The notes: generated from the letters alone by a model not told the origin. A stretch of 44,968 nt of DNA from Candidatus Magnetobacterium casense (GCF_000714715.1 NZ_JMFO01000026.1:1-44968); one strand, 5' to 3'. Positions 1-8,604 are shown, counted from the stretch's first letter. Made by a program: numbers and translations.

Positions 1-714
1 CTTTACATCCCGGCCATCAGGCTTGGATTTTACCTCTATCATGAAGGCATTGTCCGTAGAGATGATCAATATGTCAACCTCACAGTTATTAGCGCCTCCT
101 TGTTTACCGGCCCTTACACGAAAATCAATAGGTTCACATTTAAAATATTGCCTTATCAAGGGTTTTGCTCCAGGAGCTATTATGTTCTCAACAAGAGTGC
201 CAAGTAGTTGGGCATTATCAGCGCTTGTTTTATTCATTTGTCGCTCGAACGCCTTACGTTCTTTCTCCCTTTCTTCCTTGTCCTTTTGAATCCACTCTTC
301 GAAACGAGCATCCTTCTCTCTCATCTCTTGCCGGAAGGCTTCCATTGTTTTGTCAGACCGAGCATCCTTCTCTCTCATCTCTTGCCGGAAGGCTTCCATC
401 GTTTTGTCAGACTGAGCATCCTTTGCTCTCATTTCTTGCCGGAAGGTATCCATTGCCTCCTTCTCTTGCCGGATATGCTCCTCAAATTTTTTGTCAGACT
501 GAGCATCCTTCGTTCTCATCTCTTGCCGGAAGGCTTCCATCGTTTTGTCAGACTGAGCATCCTTCGTTCTCATCTCTTGCCGGAAGGCTTCCATTGCCTC
601 CTTCTCTTGCCGGATATGCTCCTCAAACTTCCGATCTTGCTCCATTTGATGCTCTATCATCTCCGCAAAGATGTTCTCTAACCGGTCTACCCTTGCTTCC
701 AATATCATCTGCAT
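1..714 (-). CDS. Coiled-coil PD-(D/E)XK nuclease-like protein, 3' end cut by window edge
   Basis: An open frame of 238 codons runs from an ATG at 714 off the left edge. The start follows a GGGAG Shine-Dalgarno about 9 bases upstream and opens MQMILEARVDRLE, closely matching the start of the gene at 13240-14256. Residues about 20-150 are a charged coiled coil built from 18-residue repeats (EAFRQEMR, KDAQSDK). The C-terminal part carries a PD-(D/E)XK-like core: a conserved Asp at about 214 (CEVDIL) and Glu/Lys at 227/229 (IEVKSKP). The closest relative in the window shares this layout, including the LGTLVE and IAPGA motifs before the core. Known coiled-coil PD-(D/E)XK proteins of this sort are uncharacterised; nuclease activity is inferred from the motif only. 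The true C-terminus is not visible. Confidence 0.8.
   Translation of the reverse strand, partial: MQMILEARVDRLENIFAEMIEHQMEQDRKFEEHIRQEKEAMEAFRQEMRTKDAQSDKTMEAFRQEMRTKDAQSDKKFEEHIRQEKEAMDTFRQEMRAKDAQSDKTMEAFRQEMREKDARSDKTMEAFRQEMREKDARFEEWIQKDKEEREKERKAFERQMNKTSADNAQLLGTLVENIIAPGAKPLIRQYFKCEPIDFRVRAGKQGGANNCEVDILIISTDNAFMIEVKSKPDGRDVK
307..609. repeat. 54-bp tandem coding repeats
   Basis: Units begin at 307, 361, 415, 502 and 556. Spacing is 54 bp (18 codons) except for one 87-bp step, where 33 bp (11 codons, EEHIRQEKEAM) are inserted. The units encode the coiled coil of the gene at 1-714. Near-identical DNA between units suggests recent expansion by slippage or recombination. Confidence 0.85.
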
Positions 715-900
715 CGCTATAATTCTCCCTTCATAATCTTCTACATTTACAATAGCATATCCCATAGCCGTACTGCAACTATGCCGGCGAGGTATTTCCG
801 ACAAGCCCCAAGGTTATTGTAAAATTACTGGCAGCAAAGTAATCCGTGAAAAAAATTTGGGTAGGCTATGTGTTCAGCGCCTCTACTTTCAGATGTTGAC

Positions 901-1902
901 TCATAGCTTACCCCCCTTGACCCTGACGGATGCCGAAGCAATGATTTCACCGATCAACTGTACGTAGGACATACCGGCCTTGGTGCACAGGATCGGCAGG
1001 TCGGAGTGCGTCGGATGAAGACCCGGCAGGGGGTTTATCTCAAGAAAGCAGAGCCGTCCTGCGGCATCGGCCTTGACGTCAACCCTACCGGCATCCCTGC
1101 ACCCGATGGCCCTGTATGCGGCAATGGCCAACTCTGATGCCTCCTGCTTTATGCGTGCATCCTCAACCAGGACGTAGTCAACCAGTTGTTCGCAAAACTC
1201 CTTGTTCTCATACGAGTAGACGTACCCGGGCTGCCTCTGCCCAATCACCACCTCAAGCACCCCTACAACGTAAGCATTACTGCCACTTCCCAGGATGCCC
1301 ACAGTGAACTCCCTGCCGCAGAGATAGCCCTCAACCAGCGCGGGCTGACGGTAACGCTCAAGGAGCCAACTGCATCGCTGCCGTAGCCCCTGCTCGTTAT
1401 GAACAACGGAACCCTCGTCAACCCCCTTGCCCGTCCCCTCGTACAACGGCTTCACAAAGAGCGGATAATCCAGCCCCGTCAACACGCCGGGGGCGTCAAG
1501 TGCCTCAACCGAGTCGATAACCACATGGTTGGGCGTGGCAACCCCGACAGCCCTGACCACGGTCTTGGTTAATCCCTTATCCAGCGACAGGGCCATCGTA
1601 AGCGGGTCACTGAAGCAACAGGCAATGTCATATGCCTCAAGCAATGCCGGAACCTGTGCCTCCCTGCTCCTGCCGTGAAGCCCCTCGCAGATGTTAAAGA
1701 CCAGCTCCCAACGCCTGCCATCGTTGAGCATACCAACAAGACTGCGGATATTGCCGACCCGTGTGACCCTGTGCCCCAACTGCGTGATGGCCTCCTCCAG
1801 CGACTCTATGGTCTGGACGCTGTCAAACTCGGCCGTCTCCTCCTCGCTGTACCCAAGCGCAAGGTACTCCGACCTTAAATCATATGTAAACCCTATGTCC
1901 AA
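901..1902 (-). CDS. D-alanine--D-alanine ligase family ATP-grasp protein
   Basis: This 333-residue protein has the ATP-grasp layout of the D-Ala-D-Ala ligase family. An N-terminal Rossmann-like domain includes FNICEG, typical of Ddl. A central nucleotide-binding part has YPLFVKP followed by a Gly-rich loop (YEGTGKGV). The C-terminal part has the metal-binding segment FLEINPLPGLHPTHSDLP. Family members join two carboxylate/amine substrates using ATP through an acyl phosphate. It sits alone, away from any mur or cell-division gene, so the substrate need not be D-alanine; stand-alone paralogues often act on other peptides. The start is TTG at 1902 with only a weak upstream AAAG; no better in-frame start gives the conserved N-terminus. 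Family assignment is firm, substrate is not. Confidence 0.8.
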   Translation of the reverse strand: MDIGFTYDLRSEYLALGYSEEETAEFDSVQTIESLEEAITQLGHRVTRVGNIRSLVGMLNDGRRWELVFNICEGLHGRSREAQVPALLEAYDIACCFSDPLTMALSLDKGLTKTVVRAVGVATPNHVVIDSVEALDAPGVLTGLDYPLFVKPLYEGTGKGVDEGSVVHNEQGLRQRCSWLLERYRQPALVEGYLCGREFTVGILGSGSNAYVVGVLEVVIGQRQPGYVYSYENKEFCEQLVDYVLVEDARIKQEASELAIAAYRAIGCRDAGRVDVKADAAGRLCFLEINPLPGLHPTHSDLPILCTKAGMSYVQLIGEIIASASVRVKGGKL

Positions 1903-1955
1903 TCTTTAATTCAATGCCTTAACTATTTATCATTTTATCATTGCCAATTTGTGCT

Positions 1956-2276
1956 TTAAAACTTCAGCTTCTTACCAGTCATTTTGATTTCATCCGCAAG
2001 CAATCCGCCATTATCAAAATCTTCAGGTTTAAATGGCATAGGCTCTATCCTGCTGTCGATTTCTCTTCTATAAGGTACAATCAACCTCCGATCATCAAAC
2101 CTGTCTCCTGAAAACGCTGTAGAAATCAGGGCAATATCAATGTCACTTGTTTCCACCTGGTTACCCTTGGCATAGGAACCAAACAAGATGACCTCTTGTA
2201 TAGGTATATTGTTTTTTTCAAGTTCGTTTATATACCTTTTTATCTTCTCTATGATTGCATCTGTTGTAGTAACCAT
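1956..2276 (-). CDS. MNT-type nucleotidyltransferase (antitoxin of HEPN/MNT pair)
   Basis: A 106-residue minimal nucleotidyltransferase. The diagnostic motif is visible: ILFGSYAKG followed by SDIDIAL, matching the GSX(10)DXD pattern of the polymerase-beta superfamily. The N-terminal helix (AIIEKIKRYINELE) precedes it. The ATG at 2276 lies inside the upstream HEPN gene, which it overlaps by 28 bp, so the two are translationally coupled. In characterised HEPN/MNT modules the MNT protein neutralises the HEPN partner, in some cases by adding AMP to it; that role is inferred here from the pairing. Both catalytic Asp residues of DXD are present, so it may be active. Confidence 0.85.
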   Translation of the reverse strand: MVTTTDAIIEKIKRYINELEKNNIPIQEVILFGSYAKGNQVETSDIDIALISTAFSGDRFDDRRLIVPYRREIDSRIEPMPFKPEDFDNGGLLADEIKMTGKKLKF

Positions 2277-2641
2277 TCTCTTAACTCCTCTATTTCATTC
2301 ATATATTTTGTGGCAAACGTCAATGTGCATTTTTTGTAAAATGAGAACTTTTCACTAGGATATCTTGCCTCAAAGTTAAAATCCGTGATTATTTCAAGCA
2401 GTTCCACTTTATCACGAGATAGCTCCAGGTTAATAGCTTCTGCCAATTGTATAAGTCTGTGCGTATATGGAGGTGTCTTATTAAATTTGCTGACATATAT
2501 GCCTTTAAAAATCTTTTCAATTGTTAAGTGCCCAAAAAACATGGCATATGGGTAATCTCCATTTTCAAAAAGATGCCTTGCTACTGTCCAATCGTAATGC
2601 GATGATTTTATCCAGTACTGTACTTTCTCTTCTATTGTCAT
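2249..2641 (-). CDS. HEPN domain protein (partner of MNT)
   Basis: A 130-residue all-helical HEPN protein of the PF05168 type. Recognisable segments are the N-terminal WIKSSHYDWTVARHLFE, the central FFGHLTIEKIFKGIYV, PYTHRLIQLAE and the late NFEARYPSE. It is the first gene of a two-gene unit, with the MNT gene overlapping its 3' end. Many HEPN toxins are RNases that use an R-X(4-6)-H motif. I do not see a convincing copy of that motif here, which is common in the PF05168 branch. So the pair may be a toxin-antitoxin system or a nucleotide-modifying pair without RNase activity. The start at ATG 2641 fits the usual family length. Confidence 0.82.
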   Translation of the reverse strand: MTIEEKVQYWIKSSHYDWTVARHLFENGDYPYAMFFGHLTIEKIFKGIYVSKFNKTPPYTHRLIQLAEAINLELSRDKVELLEIITDFNFEARYPSEKFSFYKKCTLTFATKYMNEIEELREWLLQQMQS

Positions 2642-2761
2642 CTAACTACCCTAAGTATCTTAGCATAAAGCTTGACCCTATAATGCTCAATCCTAAATTT
2701 CATATAAAACCTTTTGCCAATATACTTATATCCGTATAGTAAGGTGAAAAAAGTACAGCGT

Positions 2762-3670
2762 CTATGTAAGCGGTACCGTAACGACCCTGTTGCGGCCTGT
2801 CTTTTTTGCCTCATAGAGGGCGCCGTCGGCCTTTTCCAGCAGTACGGTTGGTGAGTATATGTCCTCTTGCATCTGCGCAACTCCCAGGCTGATAGTGACT
2901 CTTACTATTTGGTTGTTGAAGTTGCTTTCAAGTTCCATGACGGACTTTCTCAGCCTCTCTGCCACTACGGTGGCACCCTCAAGCTCGGTCTCCACCAGCA
3001 CGCAACAGAACTCCTCCCCCCCGTAGCGCGCTATCACGTCTATCTCCCTCAACTGGGACAGACACATGGAAGCCGTGGCCTTGAGGATGAGGTCACCGCA
3101 GGTGTGCCCGTAGGTGTCGTTGACCTTTTTGAAGAAATCTATATCAAACATTATCAGGCTGAAGGGCTTTGATGTCCTCATATATCGCGAGAACTCTTCG
3201 CTGAGGCGGGTTTCAAGATATCTTCGATTATAGGTCCCGGTGAGGGGGTCGGTGATGTTTAGTTCCAGCAGCGTTTGTTCGTGTGCCACCTGTGCCGTTA
3301 CATCCTGCACGGTGATGAAGACGTATGCGGTGCCGTCCTGTTCATTGCGCAATGAACCCATGATACAATTCTGCCGCATATGGTCGTAGTTTACACTAAA
3401 GGAACCCACAGGTTTAAATGGAAACAGATACTTATACGGCTTGTGTCCAAAAAACACATTGTTGCCCAACTTTATTACGGACTTAAGATTCCTGAGAAAC
3501 CTGGCCGTATTCAAATGGGGATAGAGGTCAAAGACAGACGTACCCACTACTTCGCTTGAGCTTAACTCACTGTGCAACTGCATCCAGCGGTTCCAGTGGA
3601 CGACCCTAAAGTCGCTGTCAAGGATGACAAGTCCGATGTTTACTACGTCAAAGATGGCCGAAAAATTCAT
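2762..3670 (-). CDS. PAS-GGDEF diguanylate cyclase
   Basis: A 302-residue cytoplasmic protein. Residues 1-125 form a PAS domain (LVILDSDFRVVHWNRWMQ near the start, VFITVQDVTAQ at its end). Residues about 135-300 form a GGDEF domain with DPLTGTYNRRYLE, FDIDFFKKVNDTYGH and the active-site loop GGEEF at 217-221, so it should make cyclic di-GMP from two GTP. The inhibitory I-site is intact: REID at 208-211, five residues before GGEEF, which implies product feedback inhibition. No membrane segment is seen; the ligand of the PAS domain is unknown. It is divergently transcribed from a probable c-di-GMP phosphodiesterase, with only about 125 bp between the two starts. Confidence 0.92.
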   Translation of the reverse strand: MNFSAIFDVVNIGLVILDSDFRVVHWNRWMQLHSELSSSEVVGTSVFDLYPHLNTARFLRNLKSVIKLGNNVFFGHKPYKYLFPFKPVGSFSVNYDHMRQNCIMGSLRNEQDGTAYVFITVQDVTAQVAHEQTLLELNITDPLTGTYNRRYLETRLSEEFSRYMRTSKPFSLIMFDIDFFKKVNDTYGHTCGDLILKATASMCLSQLREIDVIARYGGEEFCCVLVETELEGATVVAERLRKSVMELESNFNNQIVRVTISLGVAQMQEDIYSPTVLLEKADGALYEAKKTGRNRVVTVPLT

Positions 3671-3781
3671 TTGTATGCTATTGTACTATTTTACGCCCCC
3701 ACTTTTCAATTGCTGATGCCCGGGGGGATAAAAATGAGAAAAAAATATTTTTGCTTGCCATTTTTATTTATGTTTATGTAT

Positions 3782-3787
3782 TATAAT
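3782..3787 (+). promoter_or_regulatory. TATAAT -10 box just before the HD-GYP gene
   Basis: A consensus TATAAT ends 7 bases before the ATG at 3795. No good -35 box lies at the right distance, and no Shine-Dalgarno precedes the ATG. If this box is used, transcription would start at or next to the start codon. Confidence 0.4.
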
Positions 3788-3794
3788 ATTGTTT

Positions 3795-5012
3795 ATGATA
3801 AAGAAGGTTAAAGTAGAGTACTTGAAGCCGGGGATATACATATCCGATCTGAACTGTAGCTGGATAATGCACCCTTTCTTGTCCAATAAGTTTAAACTCA
3901 AGGCTGAGAGTCAGATTCAGAAGATTATTGGTCTTGGGATTGCCGAGGTCTATATAGACACCGAAAAGGGTTTAGACGTTGAACAGGCCATAACAAAGCA
4001 AGAAATACAGGAGAGCATCCGGAAGGAGTTTAAAGAGGTCGTTGAAACCGGCAAACTCACCACCCAGAATCATGTTTCTACCGCAGAAGAAGTCAAGACG
4101 GCCTCGCTGGTGATCAAAGAGGCAAAGAAAATAGTGTCAACCATCATGGACGATGCACGTATGGGCAAGCAGGTCAAGATGGAACGGATTACCCCTGTAG
4201 TTGATAAGATGATAGACTCGGTGTTTCGCAACCAGGATGCACTTGTAAGCCTTGGCAGGCTAAAGAACGTCGATGAGTATACGTTTATGCACTCGGTCAG
4301 TGTAGCGGCCATGATGATATCCTTTTGCAGGGAGCTTAATCTGCCTCGCTCCGAAATAGAGCAGATTGCCTGTGGAGCTATAATGCATGACATTGGAAAG
4401 ACGAAGGTGCCGCTAACGATTCTCAACAAACCCGGGAAGTTGACAGAGGACGAGTTTATACAGATAAAGCAGCATGTCACTTATGGGGTCAATATACTGG
4501 AAAAGATACCTGCAATGTCTGACAACTCCATGTGTGTTGTAGCACAGCACCATGAACACTACAGCGGTAAGGGCTATCCAAAGGGGCTGAAGGGTGAAGA
4601 GATACACAAGTACGGGCAGATGATGGCCATCGTTGACGTCTTTGATGCCATAACGTCAAACCGGTGTTATCACAAGGGCATGTCAACCATAGAGGCAATG
4701 AGGAAGTTGCTGGAATGGAGCGATTTCAACTTCAATAAAACCGTTACCCATAGTTTCATAAGGTCTATAGGGATATATCCTGTGGGGTCGCTGATTCGGT
4801 TAAAGAGCAAAAGATTGGCCGTTGTTGTTGACAGAGGGTATGACAACAGCCATTTCGAGCCTATTGTAAAGGTGGTCTATGACATAAGCAAATCACAATA
4901 CATATTTCCCCCATTTACACTCGATCTCGCCAAAGACAATACCACTGATGAGATACAATGCCACGAGGTGCCTGGCAAGTGGAACCTTGACCCTTCGGTC
5001 TTTGATGCGTAG
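3795..5012 (+). CDS. DUF3391/HD-GYP c-di-GMP phosphodiesterase
   Basis: About 405 residues. The N-terminal part (to about 75) is a DUF3391 domain (VEYLKPGIYISDL, AEVYIDTEKG). From about 150 there is an HD-GYP domain: an early metal-ligand His in FMHSVSVAAMM, the HD pair at 198-199 in HDIGKTKVP, the HH of QHHEHYSGKGYP with GYP at 260-262, and DVFDAITSNRCYHKGM. These are the residues that bind the metal centre and hydrolyse cyclic di-GMP. The last 90 residues are a C-terminal extension typical of this family. A TTG two codons upstream (3789) could also serve as start; I prefer the ATG. It faces away from the diguanylate cyclase at 2762-3670, so the two likely set a local c-di-GMP level in opposite directions. 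Confidence 0.92.
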   Translation: MIKKVKVEYLKPGIYISDLNCSWIMHPFLSNKFKLKAESQIQKIIGLGIAEVYIDTEKGLDVEQAITKQEIQESIRKEFKEVVETGKLTTQNHVSTAEEVKTASLVIKEAKKIVSTIMDDARMGKQVKMERITPVVDKMIDSVFRNQDALVSLGRLKNVDEYTFMHSVSVAAMMISFCRELNLPRSEIEQIACGAIMHDIGKTKVPLTILNKPGKLTEDEFIQIKQHVTYGVNILEKIPAMSDNSMCVVAQHHEHYSGKGYPKGLKGEEIHKYGQMMAIVDVFDAITSNRCYHKGMSTIEAMRKLLEWSDFNFNKTVTHSFIRSIGIYPVGSLIRLKSKRLAVVVDRGYDNSHFEPIVKVVYDISKSQYIFPPFTLDLAKDNTTDEIQCHEVPGKWNLDPSVFDA

Positions 5013-5032
5013 TGTAGCAGTTACGGTTATGC

Positions 5033-6256
5033 CTACCGTATTACCGGTGGAGTAGAGGGCGGTGGAAATAGCTTGTTTCTGATTGCGTAGTAGCGTTGTG
5101 CCAGTTTCCAGGATACGCTGGTGGAGGCATCGACGTTAAACTGCTCGATGTCGGCTATTTTGGGTATTAAGGCCATGAAATCGTTCACGATTGGTTTATA
5201 GTTCTCACCCGGTAAGTGCTCCATGTTTTCAACAAATGCAAATATCAGCTCCAGGTATGCCAGTACAACCTTGGACAGGGGCAGTTCCGGTTTGGTTTGT
5301 TCCTTTTGTGTGTGCAGAAAGAGTCTCAGGGGTCTGATGACCTCCTTGTTGGCCTGGAGTGTTATCAGTTGTTTCATGCTGTCATGCAACTGTTGGTTGG
5401 CAGCCTCCAGTTGAGCAATCCTGTGTTGCAGTTGGTTGTTTTTCAATCTTTCATCGTCGGATAGCTTATTGGCCTCAACGGTGACACACTTGCGTCTGTT
5501 GCCAACGAGTCCGTAGTTACGGATAACCCCTTCCGTTATCTTTTCCCTGTGTTTTTTCAGCACTCTGAAGTATGCGTCGTTTTTTACATCTTCGCCGGCG
5601 TGGGTTATCTGTGAGCACTTGTCCCAGTTGTTGTAGTGTGCGGTGGTTTTTCTTATGTGATGAAACGGATGTATTGCGGCCAATCTGATAAGCATGTCCC
5701 AGTCCTCAAACAGCTCAAAGTCCTCATCAAAGAGGATACCCTCAATGGCGCTCCGCTTAAAGAGCAGACAGTGTATCGGGATGTAGTTTTCCAGGAGAAG
5801 GGTGTCGTAGTTGAAGTCCTCCGAATAAAATACATACGTGTAAGCGTTCGTGAATTCCTGCTTTTCTATGTTGTACTGCTTGTGTACGATTTCGCAGTCT
5901 GAGTATGCGGTGTGGAAGTCGCTTCTTTCCAGGAAGGTTACCAACGTGTCGAGGTGTTCAGGCATGAGGTCGTCGTCGTCATCGAGGAAGCCGATGTAGT
6001 TGCCCGAGGCATTTGTCAGTCCAACGTTGCCGGCATAGGCACGCCCGCGGTTTTCCTCCAGCGCGATGTATGTGCACTGACAATCACCGAGGATTAGCCT
6101 TATTCCTTCTATGTCCAAGGCACACCCACCGTCATTGACCAACACAATCTCTATTGGTCTGTACGTTTGCCCGGCAATGCTCTCCAGGGCCTTGAGGAGC
6201 ATTTTGGGTCGATCCTTCGTCCGTACTATAAGTGAAGCCAGGGGTTTTTTATCCAT
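5033..6256 (-). CDS. Family 2 glycosyltransferase with C-terminal coiled coil
   Basis: A 407-residue protein. Residues 1-230 form a GT-A glycosyltransferase family 2 domain: ASLIVRTKDRP at the N-terminus, IEIVLVNDGG for nucleotide binding, and a run of five Asp in GFLDDDDDLMPEHL in place of the usual DXD metal site. Residues about 265-300 look like a coiled coil (LQHRIAQLEAANQQLHD), followed by a helical tail of about 100 residues of unknown role. No membrane segment is seen. Family members transfer a sugar from a nucleotide donor in surface polysaccharide or glycoprotein synthesis. It stands alone here, ending 20 bases from the HD-GYP gene in convergent orientation, so the acceptor cannot be guessed. 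Confidence 0.85.
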   Translation of the reverse strand: MDKKPLASLIVRTKDRPKMLLKALESIAGQTYRPIEIVLVNDGGCALDIEGIRLILGDCQCTYIALEENRGRAYAGNVGLTNASGNYIGFLDDDDDLMPEHLDTLVTFLERSDFHTAYSDCEIVHKQYNIEKQEFTNAYTYVFYSEDFNYDTLLLENYIPIHCLLFKRSAIEGILFDEDFELFEDWDMLIRLAAIHPFHHIRKTTAHYNNWDKCSQITHAGEDVKNDAYFRVLKKHREKITEGVIRNYGLVGNRRKCVTVEANKLSDDERLKNNQLQHRIAQLEAANQQLHDSMKQLITLQANKEVIRPLRLFLHTQKEQTKPELPLSKVVLAYLELIFAFVENMEHLPGENYKPIVNDFMALIPKIADIEQFNVDASTSVSWKLAQRYYAIRNKLFPPPSTPPVIR

Positions 6257-6276
6257 ATATTTGTTTCAACTGCTGT

Positions 6277-6285
6277 ATTATAGCA
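6277..6285 (-). promoter_or_regulatory. Extended -10 promoter of the glycosyltransferase gene
   Basis: On the minus strand the sequence reads TGCTATAAT, a perfect extended -10 element, ending 20 bases before the ATG at 6256. The -35 region is weak, as is usual for extended -10 promoters. Confidence 0.55.
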
Positions 6286-6306
6286 TATGACGAATATAAA
6301 TTTTGG

Positions 6307-6402
6307 GTATCCTCTTAAAAAGCATGGTAAAAATGGGGTCAAGGGGGCTGGCCCCCTTGCGGGGGGGTCTGAGGGGGGGCGGAGCCGCCCCCTTTTTTTT
6401 TT
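6307..6402. repeat. MITE end fused to GC-rich palindromic repeat
   Basis: The segment opens with 25 bp matching one terminus of the 168-bp MITE family (GTATCCTCTTAAAAAGCATG). It continues directly into a G-rich repeat starting GGGGTCAAGG, the same opening as the repeats at 13181 and 19454. It looks like a composite of two dispersed element families lying between divergent genes. Confidence 0.65.
6375..6402 (+). terminator. Intrinsic-terminator-like hairpin within the repeat
   Basis: Arms GGGGGCGG (6375-6382) and CCGCCCCC (6385-6392) pair perfectly and are followed by ten T. It reads as a strong terminator on the plus strand, yet lies upstream of the plus-strand gene at 6485, so it would insulate that gene from read-through rather than end a known transcript. 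Confidence 0.55.
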
Positions 6403-6484
6403 ACTACCATTTTTGCTTAACGTAATACGTTTTTTTCCTGACTATGTTACAATATCCTGATGAAAGGGAATCTGCTGAGTTAGC

Positions 6485-7552
6485 ATGGAGTTCGTGCCCA
6501 GGTGGATAGCGTGGGAGATCACGCGCAGGTGCAACTTAAAATGCGTCCATTGCCGGTCGTCGTCGGAGGACACGGCACCGGGACATGAGGACTTCACACT
6601 TGATGAGGCCCGGCGCGTCATTGACGACATCCGTAGTTACGCCGAACCGGTAATCGTGCTCTCCGGGGGAGAGCCGCTGCTGAGGGACGACGTCTACGAC
6701 ATAGCCCGCTACGGGACGTCAAAGGGCTTGCGCATGTGTCTGGCCACAAACGGCTCGCTTGTCTCAGATACGGTCTGTGCCGATATCAAGGCCGCTGGAA
6801 TCAGGATCGTATCGTTGAGCCTCGATGGCGCAACGGCAGAGGTGCATGACAACTTCAGGTGTCAGCAGGGCGCCTTTGATGGCGTAATGAGGGCGGCAGG
6901 GCTATTCAAACGACACGGAATAGATTTTATCGTCAACTCGTCCTTTACCAAACGCAATCAGGCCGATATCCCCGCCGTTTACAGGCTGGCCAAGGATATT
7001 GGTGCTTCGGCGTGGTACATGTTTATGATAGTGCCCACGGGCAGGGGACAAGAGATGATGGCCGAACTCATATCCAAAGAAGACTACGAGGAAATACTCA
7101 ACTGGCACTACTACATGGAAAAGGACGAAGACACGCTGTTGGTGCGTCCAACGTGTGCCCCCCACTATTACAGGATCGTGCTTCAGAAGGCAAAGGAGGA
7201 AGGCCGGCGGATGAAACAACGGTCGCTAAAGTTCTCCACGGGCGGTTCCAAGGGCTGCATCGCAGGGCAACTCATATGCCTCATAGACGTTGACGGCAAC
7301 GTACAGCCATGCAGTTATCTCCAGCAGTATGCGGGCAACATCCGCAGGGAGTCGTTTAAGGATATCTGGGAGGGGTCGGCGTTGTTTAAGGACATGCGAA
7401 ACTTTAACAGCTACGAGGGAAGATGCGGTGCCTGCGAGTACATTAAGGTATGTGGGGGCTGCAGGGCAAGGGCCTACACCATACACGGCGATTACATGCA
7501 AGAGGAGCCATTTTGCAGCCATCAACCAAGGGGCATGGCCGGAGGGCTCTGA
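6485..7552 (+). CDS. ahbD: Radical SAM/SPASM protein, AhbD-type heme synthase
   Basis: A 355-residue protein. The radical SAM cluster motif C16-X3-C20-X2-C23 sits in [15 protein letters not shown], followed by [10 protein letters not shown]. The C-terminal SPASM part has the auxiliary-cluster cysteines ([36 protein letters not shown]). [10 protein letters not shown] in the middle and the opening [10 protein letters not shown] are features I associate with AhbD, which oxidatively decarboxylates two propionates of iron-coproporphyrin III to give protoheme in the siroheme-dependent pathway. The related enzymes AhbC and NirJ are the alternatives. No other heme gene is nearby, so the call rests on sequence memory. 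The final residues (GMAGGL) and the stop fall inside a GC-rich dispersed repeat, so the last codons were probably acquired. Confidence 0.72.
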   Translation: MEFVPRWIAWEITRRCNLKCVHCRSSSEDTAPGHEDFTLDEARRVIDDIRSYAEPVIVLSGGEPLLRDDVYDIARYGTSKGLRMCLATNGSLVSDTVCADIKAAGIRIVSLSLDGATAEVHDNFRCQQGAFDGVMRAAGLFKRHGIDFIVNSSFTKRNQADIPAVYRLAKDIGASAWYMFMIVPTGRGQEMMAELISKEDYEEILNWHYYMEKDEDTLLVRPTCAPHYYRIVLQKAKEEGRRMKQRSLKFSTGGSKGCIAGQLICLIDVDGNVQPCSYLQQYAGNIRRESFKDIWEGSALFKDMRNFNSYEGRCGACEYIKVCGGCRARAYTIHGDYMQEEPFCSHQPRGMAGGL

Positions 7553-7566
7553 CCCCCCTTGACCCC
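7530..7566. repeat. GC-rich dispersed repeat overlapping a stop codon
   Basis: The minus strand reads GGGGTCAAGGGGGGTCAGAG at its start, matching the opening of the repeats at 13181 and 19454. It covers the last codons and the stop of the radical SAM gene. Confidence 0.5.
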
Positions 7567-7717
7567 ACAATGCTTAATACTATCATCACAGAAATATTTA
7601 CAGGAAGAAAACAGGGGAGGGTTTTTCTGCGCGTATGACTGCTATTGCAAATGAACGTAGAGGCATGTTATTATAAAGTCAATGGCAAAGGTGATAATCA
7701 GGATACAGGAGTAGGCA

Positions 7718-8473
7718 GTGAAAAATAACGATATAACGAAAGACAACAATAACGGCTACGTGCGTGTAAGTGAGTTCGATGAGCTTAAGGAGATGTTTCT
7801 GTTGATGATGCAGAAACTGGAGAGTATGGCATCGGATATAACCTCGATTAAGGTTGAGCAGAAGAGAATGGGGGTTGAGCAGAAGAGAATGGGGGTTGAG
7901 CTTGAGAGAGTTGGGGTTGAACAGAAGAGGATGGGGGTTGAGCTTGAGAGGGTTGGGGTTGAACAGAAGAGGATGGCAAAGGATATAACCTCGATTAGGC
8001 GTGACGTTGGCGGCCTGTCAAGGAGCGTAAGCTACGCACTGGAAAATGAGGCATATAGAGAACTGCCCGGATTTTTAAAGGCCAAGTACGGGATCGAACT
8101 GTTGGATAGCCTTATCAGAACTGAAATCAAAAAAGATTTCGAGATAAATATCCTCGGTGAGGGCACAAGGCATGGTAAACCGGTGTTAATCGTCGGTGAG
8201 GCAAAGCTAAGACTCCAGCGATACTATACCAGCGGTACGTCGAATAACTTGCAAATGGTCGATGTGTTTGAACAACTGGAAAGAAACGTAGAGGCCGTGC
8301 GTCTTCAATGCAAGGACGCTGAAACCGATGCCGACGGAAACACCAAAGAAATCGTGCGCATATTGATAACACACTTCGCAACAAAGGATTTCTTAAAAGA
8401 GGCGGAAGATAAAAATGTTATAGTCATACAGAGCCATGAGTGGCAAGCACCGTCGATCATTAAAACCAAGTAA
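7718..8473 (+). CDS. Heptad-repeat coiled coil with C-terminal nuclease-like domain
   Basis: A 251-residue protein starting at GTG 7718, five to six bases after an AGGAG Shine-Dalgarno. Residues about 45-86 are near-exact seven-residue units (VEQKRMG, VELERVG), flanked by two copies of DITSI, giving a coiled coil. The C-terminal 130 residues resemble a PD-(D/E)XK fold: E142 in DFEINILGEGT and E161/K163 in IVGEAKLRL. Endonuclease activity is not shown. Its organisation parallels the genes at 1-714 and 13240-14256 (variable coiled coil plus PD-(D/E)XK core), but the core sequence is different, so it represents another subfamily. No partner gene is apparent. Confidence 0.75.
   Translation: MKNNDITKDNNNGYVRVSEFDELKEMFLLMMQKLESMASDITSIKVEQKRMGVEQKRMGVELERVGVEQKRMGVELERVGVEQKRMAKDITSIRRDVGGLSRSVSYALENEAYRELPGFLKAKYGIELLDSLIRTEIKKDFEINILGEGTRHGKPVLIVGEAKLRLQRYYTSGTSNNLQMVDVFEQLERNVEAVRLQCKDAETDADGNTKEIVRILITHFATKDFLKEAEDKNVIVIQSHEWQAPSIIKTK
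7852..7972. repeat. 21-bp tandem repeats encoding heptads
   Basis: The motif GTTGAGCAGAAGAGAATGGG and variants recur every 21 bp, each encoding one seven-residue coiled-coil unit. Copy number is likely to vary between strains. Confidence 0.8.
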
Positions 8474-8604
8474 TTTATCTCTGATATCTGAATTGGCAGA
8501 TACTCCTGCGCTGAGGATTGCTTATAACTGTTAGTTATCATAAGAATTGGCATATTTTAGTCATTTATTATCATTCTCGAGTTTTCGAAAAATAAATCTT
8601 AACA

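Noticed and set aside
307..609. Possible CRISPR array because of regularly spaced repeats
   Set aside because: The repeats are contiguous, coding, and have no unique spacers of constant length.
165..722. Plus-strand frames over the first 700 bases
   Set aside because: They mirror the 54-bp repeats of the minus-strand coiled-coil gene, which has the proper start and PD-(D/E)XK motifs.
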